A model generated the notes under the pieces. It was not told the origin of the DNA and made no database searches. It saw nothing but the letters and a program-made list of their open reading frames with translations. Source: Halobacillus hunanensis (GTDB lineage Bacteria > Bacillota > Bacilli > Bacillales > Halobacillaceae). From it: a stretch of DNA of 64,000 nt. Position 1 is the stretch's first letter; each line of letters begins with the position of its first letter. The stretch lies in contig NZ_FVZB01000007.1 of NCBI RefSeq assembly GCF_900166655.1, positions 372,001 through 436,000 on the forward strand. Reading direction: 5' to 3'. A program made the position numbers and the translations under genes. Of the stretch, positions 50,757 to 60,005 are shown piece by piece.

Positions 50757-52631
50757 TCAGTCTAACTGTAAGTGAAACTTTTCCAAATATCGACTCATCG
50801 TCAGCAATGGCCATATATAATTATAACTGTGATAATATATATAAAAGCTGCCCGGAAGTCCAGCCCCTGTAGGATACGTGAAACCCTGGCCGCGTTCGTG
50901 TAACTGGTTAATCAAGCTATCGATTCCGCGGTTAATTTCCTCCGTTGGACCACTGTAAACAGAAATTAGTGCCTCTAAAGCCCACGCCGTTTGTGATGGT
51001 GTGCTAAAACGTAAGGGGACATAGCTTTTTTCACTGTCACTCTGGCAGGATTCACCCCAGCCCCCATCCTTATTTTGGATGCTCTTCAACCACTGAACAC
51101 CTTTTTCAATCGAGGTATGATCACGTTTAACTCCCACGGCTCTCATTCCCGTGATCGCCGCCCAAGTCCCATAAATATAAGAAACTCCCCAACGGCCATA
51201 CCACGAACCATTCGTTTCTTGATTTTTCACGAGCCAATTGACGCCTCTTTTAATTTGTGGATGGTAAAGATTTAAGCGTGCATCCCGGCCAAGAAACTCC
51301 AAGGTACGCCCTGTTAAATCGGGCATTGAGGGATCAATGCTGGCGGATTCAGCTCCATCGATCGGCACGAGTTTCAAGATTTTTTTATCAGTATTTTTTT
51401 CAAAAGCAGGCCACCCACCGTCATGATTCTGCATGCTTAAGGCCCATTTCATTCCTCTAAACCAGGATTGTCTAATGGGTGGAGACTGACTTGCTGTATT
51501 CTTTATGGCTCTTAATGCTGCGGTTGTATCATCGACATCTGGGTTCATCGTATTACTATCCGAGAAACCCCATCCTCCTGGTAAAACATAGGGATTATGG
51601 ATTGACCAATCGCCATATCTATAATGTTGTTTTTGTAATAGATAATAATTGGCGTTTTGAATCGTTGGGGAAGAACTTTCTACTCCAGCTGTTTGCAGGG
51701 CATGGGAGATTAGCGAGGTGTCCCAGACGGTCGAGGGTGAATTTTGCATATGGGCATTCGAACATTGCAAGGATTTTAAACCTTTGACAGCATTTTTAAT
51801 GACTGGATCGTCCTTAGAATAACCCAAAGCCAGCAGTGAAAAAATCATTAAAAAGGTGGCACTAAAATAACTATACAGTGTCCCATTTGGTTCAATTCTT
51901 CCTATCATAAACCGGTTGGCTTTTTCGAGAGCCATTCGATGTAACTCACTGGGTAATCCGATTAACCTTTTGATGCTTTGTGTAATGAAAGACATACTGC
52001 CTGATCTGAATTCTTCAAAATAATCATCATCTGAAACACGATGATTGAGTAAATGAGATAAATTGGGGGCGTCTTTTCCCTTCATCACGAACTTTTGATC
52101 AGCAACGATTAACATCGGAGCCATATGAACCCGTGCATAGCCGACGAAGTCAAAAAAGTTAATCGGGAAGGACTGTGGAAGTAATATCATTTCTATCGGG
52201 ACGGGAAAGAATTTGGGCCAAGGTAATTGACCGGTTACAGCCAGCATAATTTTCGTCAGGGAACTGGCTTGATCAAGCCCTCCTTTTTTCTTAATAAATT
52301 GTTTGGCCATTCGCATTTCCATATCTTCTAGTTGTTTGTACCCGGAATAAAGAAGGGCATAGTAGGCCTCAATTGTTGCCGAAAGGTTCCCTTCTTGTTC
52401 ATCCTCATAAAGTTTCCATGTGCCATTCTCGCATTGTTTGGACTGAATACGGTGAGCCAGCTCCCCTATCAATTCTTCGTCATTTATTCCAAGTGACCTC
52501 AATAGAATAATCATATAAGCATCAGTCATCGGAGGGCCTTCAAAACAAAATCGCCAACTACCATCCTCTGTCTGCCTATCTTGCAACATCTCAATTAGAT
52601 GATTGATTTCAGCCTTCATTCGCTCCCTCAT
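50757..52631 (-). CDS. sqhC: Terpene cyclase SqhC (squalene-hopene cyclase family)
   Basis: A 624-residue (alpha/alpha)6-barrel cyclase. QW-type repeats recur (QDRQTEDGSWRF, QNHDGGWPAF, NQETNGSWYG, QNKDGGWGE) and the proton-donating D-x-D-D motif is DVDDTTAAL near 364. In Bacillus this enzyme cyclises tetraprenyl-beta-curcumene to sesquarterpenes (baciterpenols) that stabilise the spore membrane. The length, about 8 residues shorter than B. subtilis SqhC, is normal. AAGGAGTGATC precedes the ATG. Divergent partner DUF2515 shares the promoter region. Confidence 0.93.
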   Translation of the reverse strand: MRERMKAEINHLIEMLQDRQTEDGSWRFCFEGPPMTDAYMIILLRSLGINDEELIGELAHRIQSKQCENGTWKLYEDEQEGNLSATIEAYYALLYSGYKQLEDMEMRMAKQFIKKKGGLDQASSLTKIMLAVTGQLPWPKFFPVPIEMILLPQSFPINFFDFVGYARVHMAPMLIVADQKFVMKGKDAPNLSHLLNHRVSDDDYFEEFRSGSMSFITQSIKRLIGLPSELHRMALEKANRFMIGRIEPNGTLYSYFSATFLMIFSLLALGYSKDDPVIKNAVKGLKSLQCSNAHMQNSPSTVWDTSLISHALQTAGVESSSPTIQNANYYLLQKQHYRYGDWSIHNPYVLPGGWGFSDSNTMNPDVDDTTAALRAIKNTASQSPPIRQSWFRGMKWALSMQNHDGGWPAFEKNTDKKILKLVPIDGAESASIDPSMPDLTGRTLEFLGRDARLNLYHPQIKRGVNWLVKNQETNGSWYGRWGVSYIYGTWAAITGMRAVGVKRDHTSIEKGVQWLKSIQNKDGGWGESCQSDSEKSYVPLRFSTPSQTAWALEALISVYSGPTEEINRGIDSLINQLHERGQGFTYPTGAGLPGSFYIYYHSYNYIWPLLTMSRYLEKFHLQLD

Positions 52632-52728
52632 AGATGATCACTCCTTCATGAGTAATGTATTCATTTGAAAAATTGAATATCACAGTAGATGATGAATCGT
52701 TTTAACTCTACATATAGAAGGTGAATCA

Positions 52729-53874
52729 ATGGGAACTAGGTTTATGAAAGGGAAATTGTTCTCTCATAATAAACTGTCAGCAAGTTTAAAAAAGGTGAAG
52801 AAAAACTTAAAAAACCTTCAGCCCTCACCGGTTTCAGAGGAAGATTTAAGTACGGAAGAACGAGAAATCATTCATTATGTAAAAAAAGAAACAGCTAAAC
52901 TTAACAGCAATAACATCACCAGAACGCAAGGCTATTTAGATTTTTATCGGCAATTCCCCGAAATTCATTGGGCGTTTTTGGGTCATATGGTATCTAGAAA
53001 CGGCGGATGGAATATGACAGATCTTAAAGGAGAACTCTTGTCAAAAATACTGTCGGATGATGAACAGCAAAACTTTTTTACTTTTTTAGAACGAGGAAAT
53101 TGGCTGATCTTTCATGACATTTATCCGCAATTGCTGTTATATCAAGAAAGTATCGGACGGAACACCAATTTATTTTATCTTTTACCTGCCATTGGAGTTT
53201 CTCGGTTCATGGAAGTGATATGGAACCACTTTTGGGAAGAAAGTGATGAATATCTTTTGGCCATCGCCCTCGTGATTAATGAACAAAGCTATTTAGAAAA
53301 AAGGGTCGTTCAACAGCCGCACTATCAAAAAACGGTGTTAAACACACTAGAATTTAAACTGCAAGATTTACTAAGTTTGAATCAAATCCTTTTTCCCTGC
53401 TTAGAAGGAGATAAAATTAAGGTACACGGTCAAACCATTCATCATTTTGCTTCCTTACACGAGCGGATTTTATTAGGCATCCGATTATACAAACTCCTCT
53501 TTGAAGGGGGAAAATTCGCTGGGTTTTACAAATGGGCATTACAGCAGCCTCACACCGGGTCGAGAAGGGATTATTGGCCAATGTTATTCAATGATATTAA
53601 TGAATCTACACCCGGGAAACCTTTTAAACGACGAACAAGAAATTGCCGGTTAAAGCCTGGATCTCACCGAATATTTAGTCCTCAATTAAAGTATAGTTGG
53701 AAGAATGTCGAACATAAACAAGCAGAAGAAGGAGATTGGTATTCTACATGGCAAGTTATCGGTTATTTGAAAAAGGAAGCTCAATTCGTGAATGGGAATA
53801 TTCAAGATGAATACTGTGAAACGTTGGAGAAAATCGAATTTTCAATCCTCGCAAAACAATCCATTACATCATAA
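52729..53874 (+). CDS. DUF2515 protein (YppC-like)
   Basis: A 381-residue protein with the DUF2515 pattern ITRTQGYLDFYRQFPEIHWA, HMVSRNGGWNMTDLKGELL and GNWLIFHDIYPQLLLYQES, ending with a region containing PHTGSRRDYWP. Function unknown. In this family the gene often lies near isoprenoid genes; here it is divergent from sqhC. GAAGGTGAATCA precedes the ATG. Its last 68 bases overlap the next membrane-protein gene. Confidence 0.88.
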   Translation: MGTRFMKGKLFSHNKLSASLKKVKKNLKNLQPSPVSEEDLSTEEREIIHYVKKETAKLNSNNITRTQGYLDFYRQFPEIHWAFLGHMVSRNGGWNMTDLKGELLSKILSDDEQQNFFTFLERGNWLIFHDIYPQLLLYQESIGRNTNLFYLLPAIGVSRFMEVIWNHFWEESDEYLLAIALVINEQSYLEKRVVQQPHYQKTVLNTLEFKLQDLLSLNQILFPCLEGDKIKVHGQTIHHFASLHERILLGIRLYKLLFEGGKFAGFYKWALQQPHTGSRRDYWPMLFNDINESTPGKPFKRRTRNCRLKPGSHRIFSPQLKYSWKNVEHKQAEEGDWYSTWQVIGYLKKEAQFVNGNIQDEYCETLEKIEFSILAKQSITS

Positions 53875-54247
53875 AGCCCTATGGTGTACGATGATATTTT
53901 CTTCACTGATCGGGACGTACTTGGACCTTTGGATGGTGGGACAGGGATATAATGCATTTCCTAACCGGCCATTTCCAAATATTTTTCCTATTCATATCTT
54001 ATTTACCCTGTTAGTGTTACCAGTAGCAACGGTGGTGGTTATATCTTTATTCAGAGCATTCACTTCTTTTATCCAACGGGGGCTGATCTCTCTATCTATC
54101 TTTCTTTTCATCCCGATATTTGAACATGTTTCCGGATTGATTGGTGTATTTACACATTCAAATGATTGGAATCATTTTTATTCTAGTTTTGGATATGTCA
54201 TCTTTACATTTATCATTTGGAAGTTTTATCTATGGATGTCTGCCTGA
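53807..54247 (+). CDS. CBO0543-like membrane protein
   Basis: A 146-residue protein with four membrane helices; GTYLDLWMVGQGYNAFPNRP and FEHVSGLIGVFTHSNDWNHF resemble the CBO0543 family of Bacillaceae membrane proteins. The gene starts inside the end of DUF2515, in another frame, which makes translational coupling likely. The exact start (53807 or 53792) is uncertain. A terminator at 54305 follows. Confidence 0.75.
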   Translation: MNTVKRWRKSNFQSSQNNPLHHKALWCTMIFSSLIGTYLDLWMVGQGYNAFPNRPFPNIFPIHILFTLLVLPVATVVVISLFRAFTSFIQRGLISLSIFLFIPIFEHVSGLIGVFTHSNDWNHFYSSFGYVIFTFIIWKFYLWMSA

Positions 54248-54304
54248 AAAAGTCTGTTTCCACTATCACACAATAGTTCGTTTAAAATGTAATAACTGAT
54301 CATG

Positions 54305-54341
54305 GCAGTCCAATTTGCAAGCTACTTGGGCTGCTTTTTTG
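54305..54341 (+). terminator. Terminator after the CBO0543-like gene
   Basis: GCAGTCCAA / TTGGGCTGC followed by TTTTTT. The rest of 54342-54571 holds no gene but has the palindrome GAACTTATAAGTTC at 54493, possibly an operator for the pump gene. Confidence 0.85.
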
Positions 54342-54571
54342 GTGTAATGAATCATATTTTTGGAAACGCTGTTGAACACACAGGCAGAATAATAACTTAA
54401 ACTATAAAACATTTCATTGTAACGATAAAGCTTATAAACTTTATGGAGCATAAAAATATAGGAAATAATTGTGATACGATAAGTATTGTGTTGAACTTAT
54501 AAGTTCCTAGAGGTAAGAGAGGAATCAAGCATAAGAAAGTCCGTAAAGTTAGAAATGGAGTGAATCTAGTT

Positions 54572-55744
54572 TTGGAAATGAAAAAAGCATTACCTATTTT
54601 GTTTGCTGTGATGTTCTTCGTCATGGTGGGCTTTGGAATTATTATCCCTGTACTGCCATTTTATGCGGAAGAATTGGGAGCGTCTCCTACACAATTGGGA
54701 CTGCTTATGGCGGTTTATTCACTCATGCAGCTTCTATTTGCCCCAATGTGGGGAAGGATTTCTGATAGGATTGGCCGGAAGCCTGTGATCATGATGGGTA
54801 TTTTGGGGCTTTCGTTATCTTTTTTTCTCATGGCCGTTTCTTCACAGCTTTGGATGCTCTTCGCTGCAAGAATAATCGGCGGCTTTTTGTCTGCTGCTAA
54901 CATGCCGACCATCATGGCGTATGTGGCTGATATTACAACAGAGGAAGACCGGGGCAAAGGGATGGGAGTGATTGGCGCTTCGATTGGTCTTGGCTTTATA
55001 CTGGGACCGGCAATTGGCGGTGTTTTCTCAAAGACTAGTTTAAGCATGCCCTTTTATATAGCTGGAGCTTCTTCTTTATTAACGCTCATCCTTGTGTGGC
55101 TTATCTTAAAGGAATCGTTGCCACGCGAAAGCAGGGGCGGACAAACTGCTCAAAAGACTTCTTTAAAATATAGTCTGAGTGGATCGATATCGATTTTATA
55201 TGTTCTGCAATTATTTGTATCTGTATCATTAGCAGGTCTAGAAGCAACCTTCGCTTACTTTGCTGCTGAGGAAGCAGGAATAGGAACCGTAGAACTGGGC
55301 TATCTTTTTATGATTATGGGGCTGGCTGGAGCCTTTGTACAAGGAGGACTAGTAGGTAAACTAACGAAAAATTTTGGAGAGGGGATTGTTATTCAATTGG
55401 GAATAGCGATTTCTGCTTTAGGTTTTGGGCTAATTCTGCTCATTGACAATTTTGTAACCGCAGCTGTCTTTTTAACGATATTTGGGGTTGGAAATGGGAT
55501 CATCCGTCCAAGTGTTTCTGCTTTATTAACGAAAAGGTCGACAGCAGGGTATGGCAGTACAACAGGTCTTTTATCATCCTTTGATTCGCTGGGGAGAATC
55601 ATTGGTCCTCCATTGGGCGGATGGCTTTTTTCTATCTTCACCGGTTTGCCATACCTATCAGGGATACTACTATCTTTGATCGCATTTTGTTTATATCGAA
55701 TCTACCTAGGACAGTCAAAAAAATATAGCTCTGCCTTATCTTAA
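54572..55744 (+). CDS. MFS multidrug efflux pump (Bmr/NorA type)
   Basis: A 390-residue transporter with twelve helices: GFGIIIPVLPFYAEELGASP in helix 1, WGRISDRIGRKPVIMMGI for motif A, GASIGLGFILGPAIGGVF for motif C. This is the Bmr/Blt/NorA/TetA(L) cluster of proton-drug antiporters. Substrate range unknown. The start is uncertain: TTG at 54572 has GGAGTGA at 9 bases. A palindrome at 54493 may bind a local repressor, but none is adjacent. Hairpin repeat copy 8 follows. Confidence 0.9.
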   Translation: MEMKKALPILFAVMFFVMVGFGIIIPVLPFYAEELGASPTQLGLLMAVYSLMQLLFAPMWGRISDRIGRKPVIMMGILGLSLSFFLMAVSSQLWMLFAARIIGGFLSAANMPTIMAYVADITTEEDRGKGMGVIGASIGLGFILGPAIGGVFSKTSLSMPFYIAGASSLLTLILVWLILKESLPRESRGGQTAQKTSLKYSLSGSISILYVLQLFVSVSLAGLEATFAYFAAEEAGIGTVELGYLFMIMGLAGAFVQGGLVGKLTKNFGEGIVIQLGIAISALGFGLILLIDNFVTAAVFLTIFGVGNGIIRPSVSALLTKRSTAGYGSTTGLLSSFDSLGRIIGPPLGGWLFSIFTGLPYLSGILLSLIAFCLYRIYLGQSKKYSSALS

Positions 55745-55774
55745 TATATTTATTTACAGGCTTAGGGTAAAAGA

Positions 55775-55812
55775 AGGGACGCAATTCTGAAAAAGTGAAT
55801 TGCGTTCTTTTA
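55775..55812 (+). repeat. Dispersed hairpin repeat, copy 8
   Basis: GGGACGCAATTCTGAAAAAG then TGAATTGCGTTCTTTT. Perfect stem ACGCAATTC/GAATTGCGT followed by TTCTTTTATT: it is an intrinsic terminator of the pump gene. It is 43 kb from the other main copies. Confidence 0.75.
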
Positions 55813-55983
55813 TTATATATACCGTCATATTCTTGAGTACAGTATTGTAGAGTTCGAACTTTCGAACATGTCATCCACGTACGATGGTCATTCAGACATT
55901 TTAAAGGAATCGTACAGGGTTTGGCGAAACTAATTTAGAAAGATTAAATCGGTTTGTGAGTAACTTTAAGGGAGTGAATAGCT

Positions 55984-56214
55984 TTGGACCATATTGATAA
56001 ACGTAATCGCTTGGATGAGGAGCCCTACAGTTATCGAGTTACGAAAAACAATACTGTTTTTATTGATTGGCACAACAAACAAGCAAAGATTCTTAAAGGC
56101 AAGGAGGCGGAGAAATTTCTAAACAAAGTTAAGCGGGTTAACGATCAGAGAGAGCTGCAGCTTATGATGGCTAAAATAACTGGAAATTTCAAAAGAGGAA
56201 ATGAACGGAAATAG
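55984..56214 (+). CDS. Small basic protein, TTG start
   Basis: A 76-residue protein (MDHIDKRNRLDEEPYSYRVT, with VFIDWHNKQAKILKGKEAEK and a basic C terminus). AAGGGAGTG lies 10 bases before TTG. Conserved-looking but not recognised; the Lys/Arg excess suggests binding to nucleic acid. It is followed by 336 bases with no convincing gene. Confidence 0.6.
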   Translation: MDHIDKRNRLDEEPYSYRVTKNNTVFIDWHNKQAKILKGKEAEKFLNKVKRVNDQRELQLMMAKITGNFKRGNERK

Positions 56215-56550
56215 TGACGAGGGAAGGACATTAGATGAAGTTTAATTAAGCTTTAGAACGGCATATGCAGCCATCATTTAAAAGGATTAACCAAGTATTG
56301 ACCAATACACGCTAATCTTATCTAACGGTAAACTCATACAGAAAAGGGCGAATTTATTCAGTTTAACAAGAACTGGTTTGCGGGTCAGAGTTGGAAAATT
56401 TCTTATGATATAACTGGAAAATTGATCATATAAAGGGGCCTGAGTTTTATCAATTGCCATAATGTGTGAAGTTTACCACCTCTTTATGTGGAATAAGAAC
56501 CATTTCCCTTGCAAATGCTAACCCCATGAAGTTCTTGGGGGGGAATGATT
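56215..56550. other. Gap with no convincing gene
   Basis: Mostly AT-rich. GGGCGAATTTATTCAGTTTA at about 56345 recalls the hairpin repeat but does not pair. Nothing else is supported. Confidence 0.4.
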
Positions 56551-57120
56551 ATGAGAGAAGACCAGCTTTATGAAGAAATTTATAAACAATAAGAACAGCT
56601 CAGTCATTTGATATCTAATTACTGGAACTCGTACTCAAGTATAGATACATGGTTTTTTTGGTTTAATGTTGCAAGTGTTGTAGTTCCACTCCTCGTCTTA
56701 TACTATAAAATAGACAAATCTAGATTATTTGAAATCTGCTTCTTTGGCTACTCAGTTCATGTGTTATGGTCGAATGTAGATAGCATTCTGTCCAAAAATA
56801 ATTACCTCGTTCATCCACACACGTTATCATACTTGTTTCCGGTCGGAATTACCGTGACGGCCGTCATATTCCCGGTTACATTCATGCTGATCTATCAGTA
56901 TTGCAAGAATAAGGTAAAAAACTTTTACCTATATTCGATTATTGGATCTATTGTTTTCGCATACGGATTTGGGGGTCTCTCTGATGTTGTGGATTTGTTG
57001 AAGATGCACAAGGGAATGAACTTAACGTATCTATTTCTTATTGATATAGCTGTTGTTTTCACTGCTTTGTGGATGACAAAACTTTTTCAAAAATTCAAAG
57101 ATATGCGTGTAAGTAAATAA
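56551..57120 (+). pseudogene. CBO0543 family membrane protein with in-frame TAA
   Basis: ATG at 56551 follows TTGGGGGGGAATG. The product starts MREDQLYEEIYKQ, then TAA (56590-56592), then EQLSHLISNYWNSYSSIDTW and a complete five-helix membrane protein of the CBO0543 type (FFWFNVASVVVPLLVLYYKI). A CAA-to-TAA change explains the stop. A restart at TTG 56608 has no ribosome binding site. The frame after the stop is intact, so the mutation is recent, or the stop is read through, or it is a sequencing error. Confidence 0.72.
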
Positions 57121-57259
57121 CGGAATGGGTACATAGAGAAACATTGCTTATTATACTAAATACAGGATAGGATCACTTTGTAACTGTTTATTAAACTACC
57201 GTGTAATGCGGTGGTTATTTTTTTATGAAAAAGAAAGATCTCGATTAGGAGGTGACCAA

Positions 57260-57369
57260 ATGAAGAAGTCTCCGAACGAAAGTGGAATAATGTTTATTCT
57301 TGTACAATTGTTCTATTAGCGACAGAAGATATGCAAATATTTGAAAGTTTTTTTACGCTTGGGTGGTAA
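57260..57369 (+). pseudogene. Frameshifted small ORF
   Basis: A strong TAGGAGGTGACC precedes ATG at 57260, and the frame stops after 19 codons. The next frame gives WNNVYSCTIVLLATEDMQIF and a normal end at 57369, so a one-base shift near 57290 has broken a gene of about 36 codons. Family unknown. Confidence 0.35.
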
Positions 57370-57437
57370 GACTTATGCGAATTGGCGGTGAAAGGAAGTA
57401 ATAGTTGAATCAACGATCCTATCGAGTAAGTCTAAGA

Positions 57438-57484
57438 AGAAAATCCCGACCGCCCATGGTTTAAATCCAGGGAGGCGGGATTTT
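57438..57484. terminator. Terminator at the 3' end of the PadR operon
   Basis: AAAATCCCGACCGCCC / GGGAGGCGGGATTTT, strong and symmetrical. Confidence 0.88.
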
Positions 57485-57504
57485 ATAACTCTTTCGTTGG
57501 GAAC

Positions 57505-58527
57505 TCATTTTTCAGGTAATTCAATGATGATTTCGTCTCGCTCTGAACCATCTTTACTTACTCTCCAGTATTGATAATCAGGCTGTCCGCCAGCAAAATT
57601 CTGGTCGACCGTGACGAGTAAGTCTTTGCCCTCCGGAAAGAAAACAGGTGATGTCACGTGTTCATGGAAGTTTGTGACTTGTTTAACATTGTCTCCATTG
57701 ATGTTCATGATGAAAACTTCATAGAGATACGTTCCATTCTCTGAACTGGTTGCTACATCAGAGAAGGCTATAGTGTTTCCATCAGGCGACAGGGCAGGGG
57801 ATCCGATGATAGGGCCATTGGCAGCACCTGATTCATACTCGGGTTCAGGCATGACCGTTTTCACCTTTTTCGTTTCTAAGTTTAAACGTTGAACTAAGTC
57901 CTTTCCATTATAAAGTGAATACATTACATATTTTCCATCATTCGAGACTTGCAATGATGAAAGACTATAGAGATTGAATGTAGTGATTCGTTCGGTTTTG
58001 TACGTATCAAGATTCATTTTATAAATATCATAATCCTCAGGAACGAGTCGATCACTGTTATGACTTTCCTGGTAGCCTTCAGCTTTAACAAAATAGATGT
58101 TTTTCCCATCAGGAGTGAACACAGCTTCTTTGATGTAATGATCAGAATCTTTTAGGGGCAGACTCTGTTCCTTTTCAAAATCGTACATCATAAGTTGACT
58201 ATAAGGTTTTCCTTCTACTTCATATTCTTTGATGTACAAAAGCTTCGTTCCGTCAGGCGAATAGGCCGGCCGAACGAATGAGTCCAAAGTCTGCGGTTGC
58301 AGAAGAAGCTGTGCCTTTCCGCCGGAAGCGGGGGCTGTATAAAGCGCGGCCTCCCCATCTTTATAATAAGAGAAAATGATTTCTTCTCCATTGGCAGAAA
58401 GAACAGGGGAACGTCCAAGCCCCGTACGTTTTTTCGGCCCTTCAGCAAAAGTCCCCATCCAATAAAGCAGAGCGAAGGCGGCAAGGACGATCAATAGAAA
58501 GATCGCATTCTTTTTTTTCAAGGACAT
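57505..58527 (-). CDS. TolB-like beta-propeller, membrane-anchored
   Basis: A 340-residue protein with an N-terminal membrane anchor (KNAIFLLIVLAAFALLYWMG) and PD40/WD40-like repeats outside the cell: SPVLSANGEEIIFSYY, RPAYSPDGTKLLYIKE, AVFTPDGKNIYFVK, SPALSPDGNTIAFSD. Such propellers usually bind other proteins or ligands. Last gene of the PadR-led operon; AAAAAAGGTGATTAC precedes the ATG. Confidence 0.88.
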   Translation of the reverse strand: MSLKKKNAIFLLIVLAAFALLYWMGTFAEGPKKRTGLGRSPVLSANGEEIIFSYYKDGEAALYTAPASGGKAQLLLQPQTLDSFVRPAYSPDGTKLLYIKEYEVEGKPYSQLMMYDFEKEQSLPLKDSDHYIKEAVFTPDGKNIYFVKAEGYQESHNSDRLVPEDYDIYKMNLDTYKTERITTFNLYSLSSLQVSNDGKYVMYSLYNGKDLVQRLNLETKKVKTVMPEPEYESGAANGPIIGSPALSPDGNTIAFSDVATSSENGTYLYEVFIMNINGDNVKQVTNFHEHVTSPVFFPEGKDLLVTVDQNFAGGQPDYQYWRVSKDGSERDEIIIELPEK

Positions 58528-58531
58528 GTAA

Positions 58532-58774
58532 TCACCTTTTTTCTATAAGATCTTTGGTTGATATGTAGATAACCAGACCAACAAGGATAACGATTACCCC
58601 ATAAATACCCAGGTGCTGAAAGTGAATCAGCCCTAAAATCAAGGAGACGGTTCCAAATACTATCATGACCATTGATGAAAAGAGCAACTTTTCCATTTGT
58701 TTCAGAAATAAAAGAGCTCCGTGTATCAGTAAAAATAGGATAAAAATAGACCAGCTTATTATTTGAATATCCAT
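58532..58774 (-). CDS. Small membrane protein of the PadR operon
   Basis: An 80-residue protein with three hydrophobic segments (IISWSIFILFLLIHGALLFL, MVMIVFGTVSLILGLIHF, IYGVIVILVGLVIYI). AAGGAGATGA precedes the ATG. Its stop is 5 bases before the next gene's start, so it is certainly co-transcribed. Function unknown. Confidence 0.75.
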   Translation of the reverse strand: MDIQIISWSIFILFLLIHGALLFLKQMEKLLFSSMVMIVFGTVSLILGLIHFQHLGIYGVIVILVGLVIYISTKDLIEKR

Positions 58775-58788
58775 GACAATTCATCTCC

Positions 58789-59652
58789 TTACATCGCTGC
58801 GACGATGGCAAAAGGGGATACGGTTATAAAGATTAAAAAACCAAACCCCACAGCGATAGCAGTTAGGGGGCGGTGTTGGATGAGTTTCATCTGGAACTTA
58901 AAGAAAATCAACCAGGCGATGATACAGGATAAGGGGAAAAATGATCCCCAGTTGAAACCTCCGAATATGAGAAAGCCGTAGGTCATAAACAATGCAGTTG
59001 CACAGATCATGACACCGAATATGATATTCACGACGTAGCTGATCTTCAGGATACTCCGACTTTTTTTCGTGGTGGTTGTGTGGTCTGAGGAGTAATAAGA
59101 ATTCCGAATGACGAACAAGATGCATAACAGAACGAGGACAGCCAAATAGAACCAGAAAAGAATGGCCTGCCTTCCTGGAGTTTGTTCCACGATAATGCCA
59201 TTAAACCCGTTCCACATAGCCGTGATGAGAACAATGACATTCAAAGACCAGTAGTGACGCCCCATAAACGCAATATTAATAGCAGATAAAGTGACAGCGC
59301 TTCCAATAATCATTTGAATTAACAGCCAGATCGGTTCGACTTCCCCGACTACGAATGTCATGCTTATATAGAAAAAGACAGCGAACAATAGAGTGGCAAT
59401 TCCAATGACATAAAGCAAACTGCGCTGGTGGGGATAGAGGCTTTCCTGAAGTCCATGACCGATCAGGCTCGAGTCCCCGAAATCCTCCAAGGCTTGCTTT
59501 TCCGCCTTCTTTTCAGAATTTCCTTGATTCATATAATCGTACTTAGCAGACTCTAAATGGGTCAAAAGCTCTTCTTTAATTTCTTCTCGTTCATCAGGCG
59601 GACTTTGCATTTGATCCAGGATACGGTTCACATGCTTCTCCATACGATTCAT
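58789..59652 (-). CDS. Permease-prefix-domain membrane protein
   Basis: A 287-residue protein. Residues about 1-70 (RILDQMQSPPDEREEIKEEL, LTHLESAKYDYMNQGNSEKK) form the helical permease prefix domain seen beside PadR regulators, and six to seven membrane helices follow. Related proteins couple PadR signals to envelope functions. It overlaps the PadR gene by 4 bases. Confidence 0.82.
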   Translation of the reverse strand: MNRMEKHVNRILDQMQSPPDEREEIKEELLTHLESAKYDYMNQGNSEKKAEKQALEDFGDSSLIGHGLQESLYPHQRSLLYVIGIATLLFAVFFYISMTFVVGEVEPIWLLIQMIIGSAVTLSAINIAFMGRHYWSLNVIVLITAMWNGFNGIIVEQTPGRQAILFWFYLAVLVLLCILFVIRNSYYSSDHTTTTKKSRSILKISYVVNIIFGVMICATALFMTYGFLIFGGFNWGSFFPLSCIIAWLIFFKFQMKLIQHRPLTAIAVGFGFLIFITVSPFAIVAAM

Positions 59653-59972
59653 GACAAATCCTCCGATGTTTTCATAATCAGCTCATTTACGCTTTTCCAT
59701 TGTCCTAGCTTCTGATCGAGAACGGTACGACCTTCTTCAGTGATTTTGTAATATTTTCTTCGTCCACTAGACGTTTCTGTCCAATATGAAGTTAACCATT
59801 CCTTTTTCTCAAGCCTTTTCAATGCAGGGTAAAGAGTGCCCTCACTCATGTTGTAAAGGTTATCGCTCTGTTCTTTTAAGTGTTTGACGATTTCATAGCC
59901 GTACATATCGTGTTTGGATACTACTCCGAGCATAAGGATGTCAATGCTGCCTTTCATGATTTCTCGATCCAT
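59649..59972 (-). CDS. PadR family repressor
   Basis: A 107-residue winged-helix regulator (KGSIDILMLGVVSKHDMYGY, NMSEGTLYPALKRLEKKEWL, SSGRRKYYKITEEGRTVL), the short PadR-s2 type. First gene of a four-gene leftward operon with membrane proteins and a TolB-like propeller, which it probably represses. Its promoter has a palindrome between -35 and -10. Confidence 0.93.
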   Translation of the reverse strand: MDREIMKGSIDILMLGVVSKHDMYGYEIVKHLKEQSDNLYNMSEGTLYPALKRLEKKEWLTSYWTETSSGRRKYYKITEEGRTVLDQKLGQWKSVNELIMKTSEDLS

Positions 59973-60005
59973 CGTTTCGCCCCTTTACCAATATTTGTCG
60001 TTAAC

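Noticed and set aside
11454-57120. Stop-codon reassignment or selenocysteine/pyrrolysine use to explain in-frame stops
   Set aside because: The stops are TAA, TAA and TAG at unrelated positions, and the many intact genes end normally with TAA and TAG. Recent mutation or sequence error is simpler.
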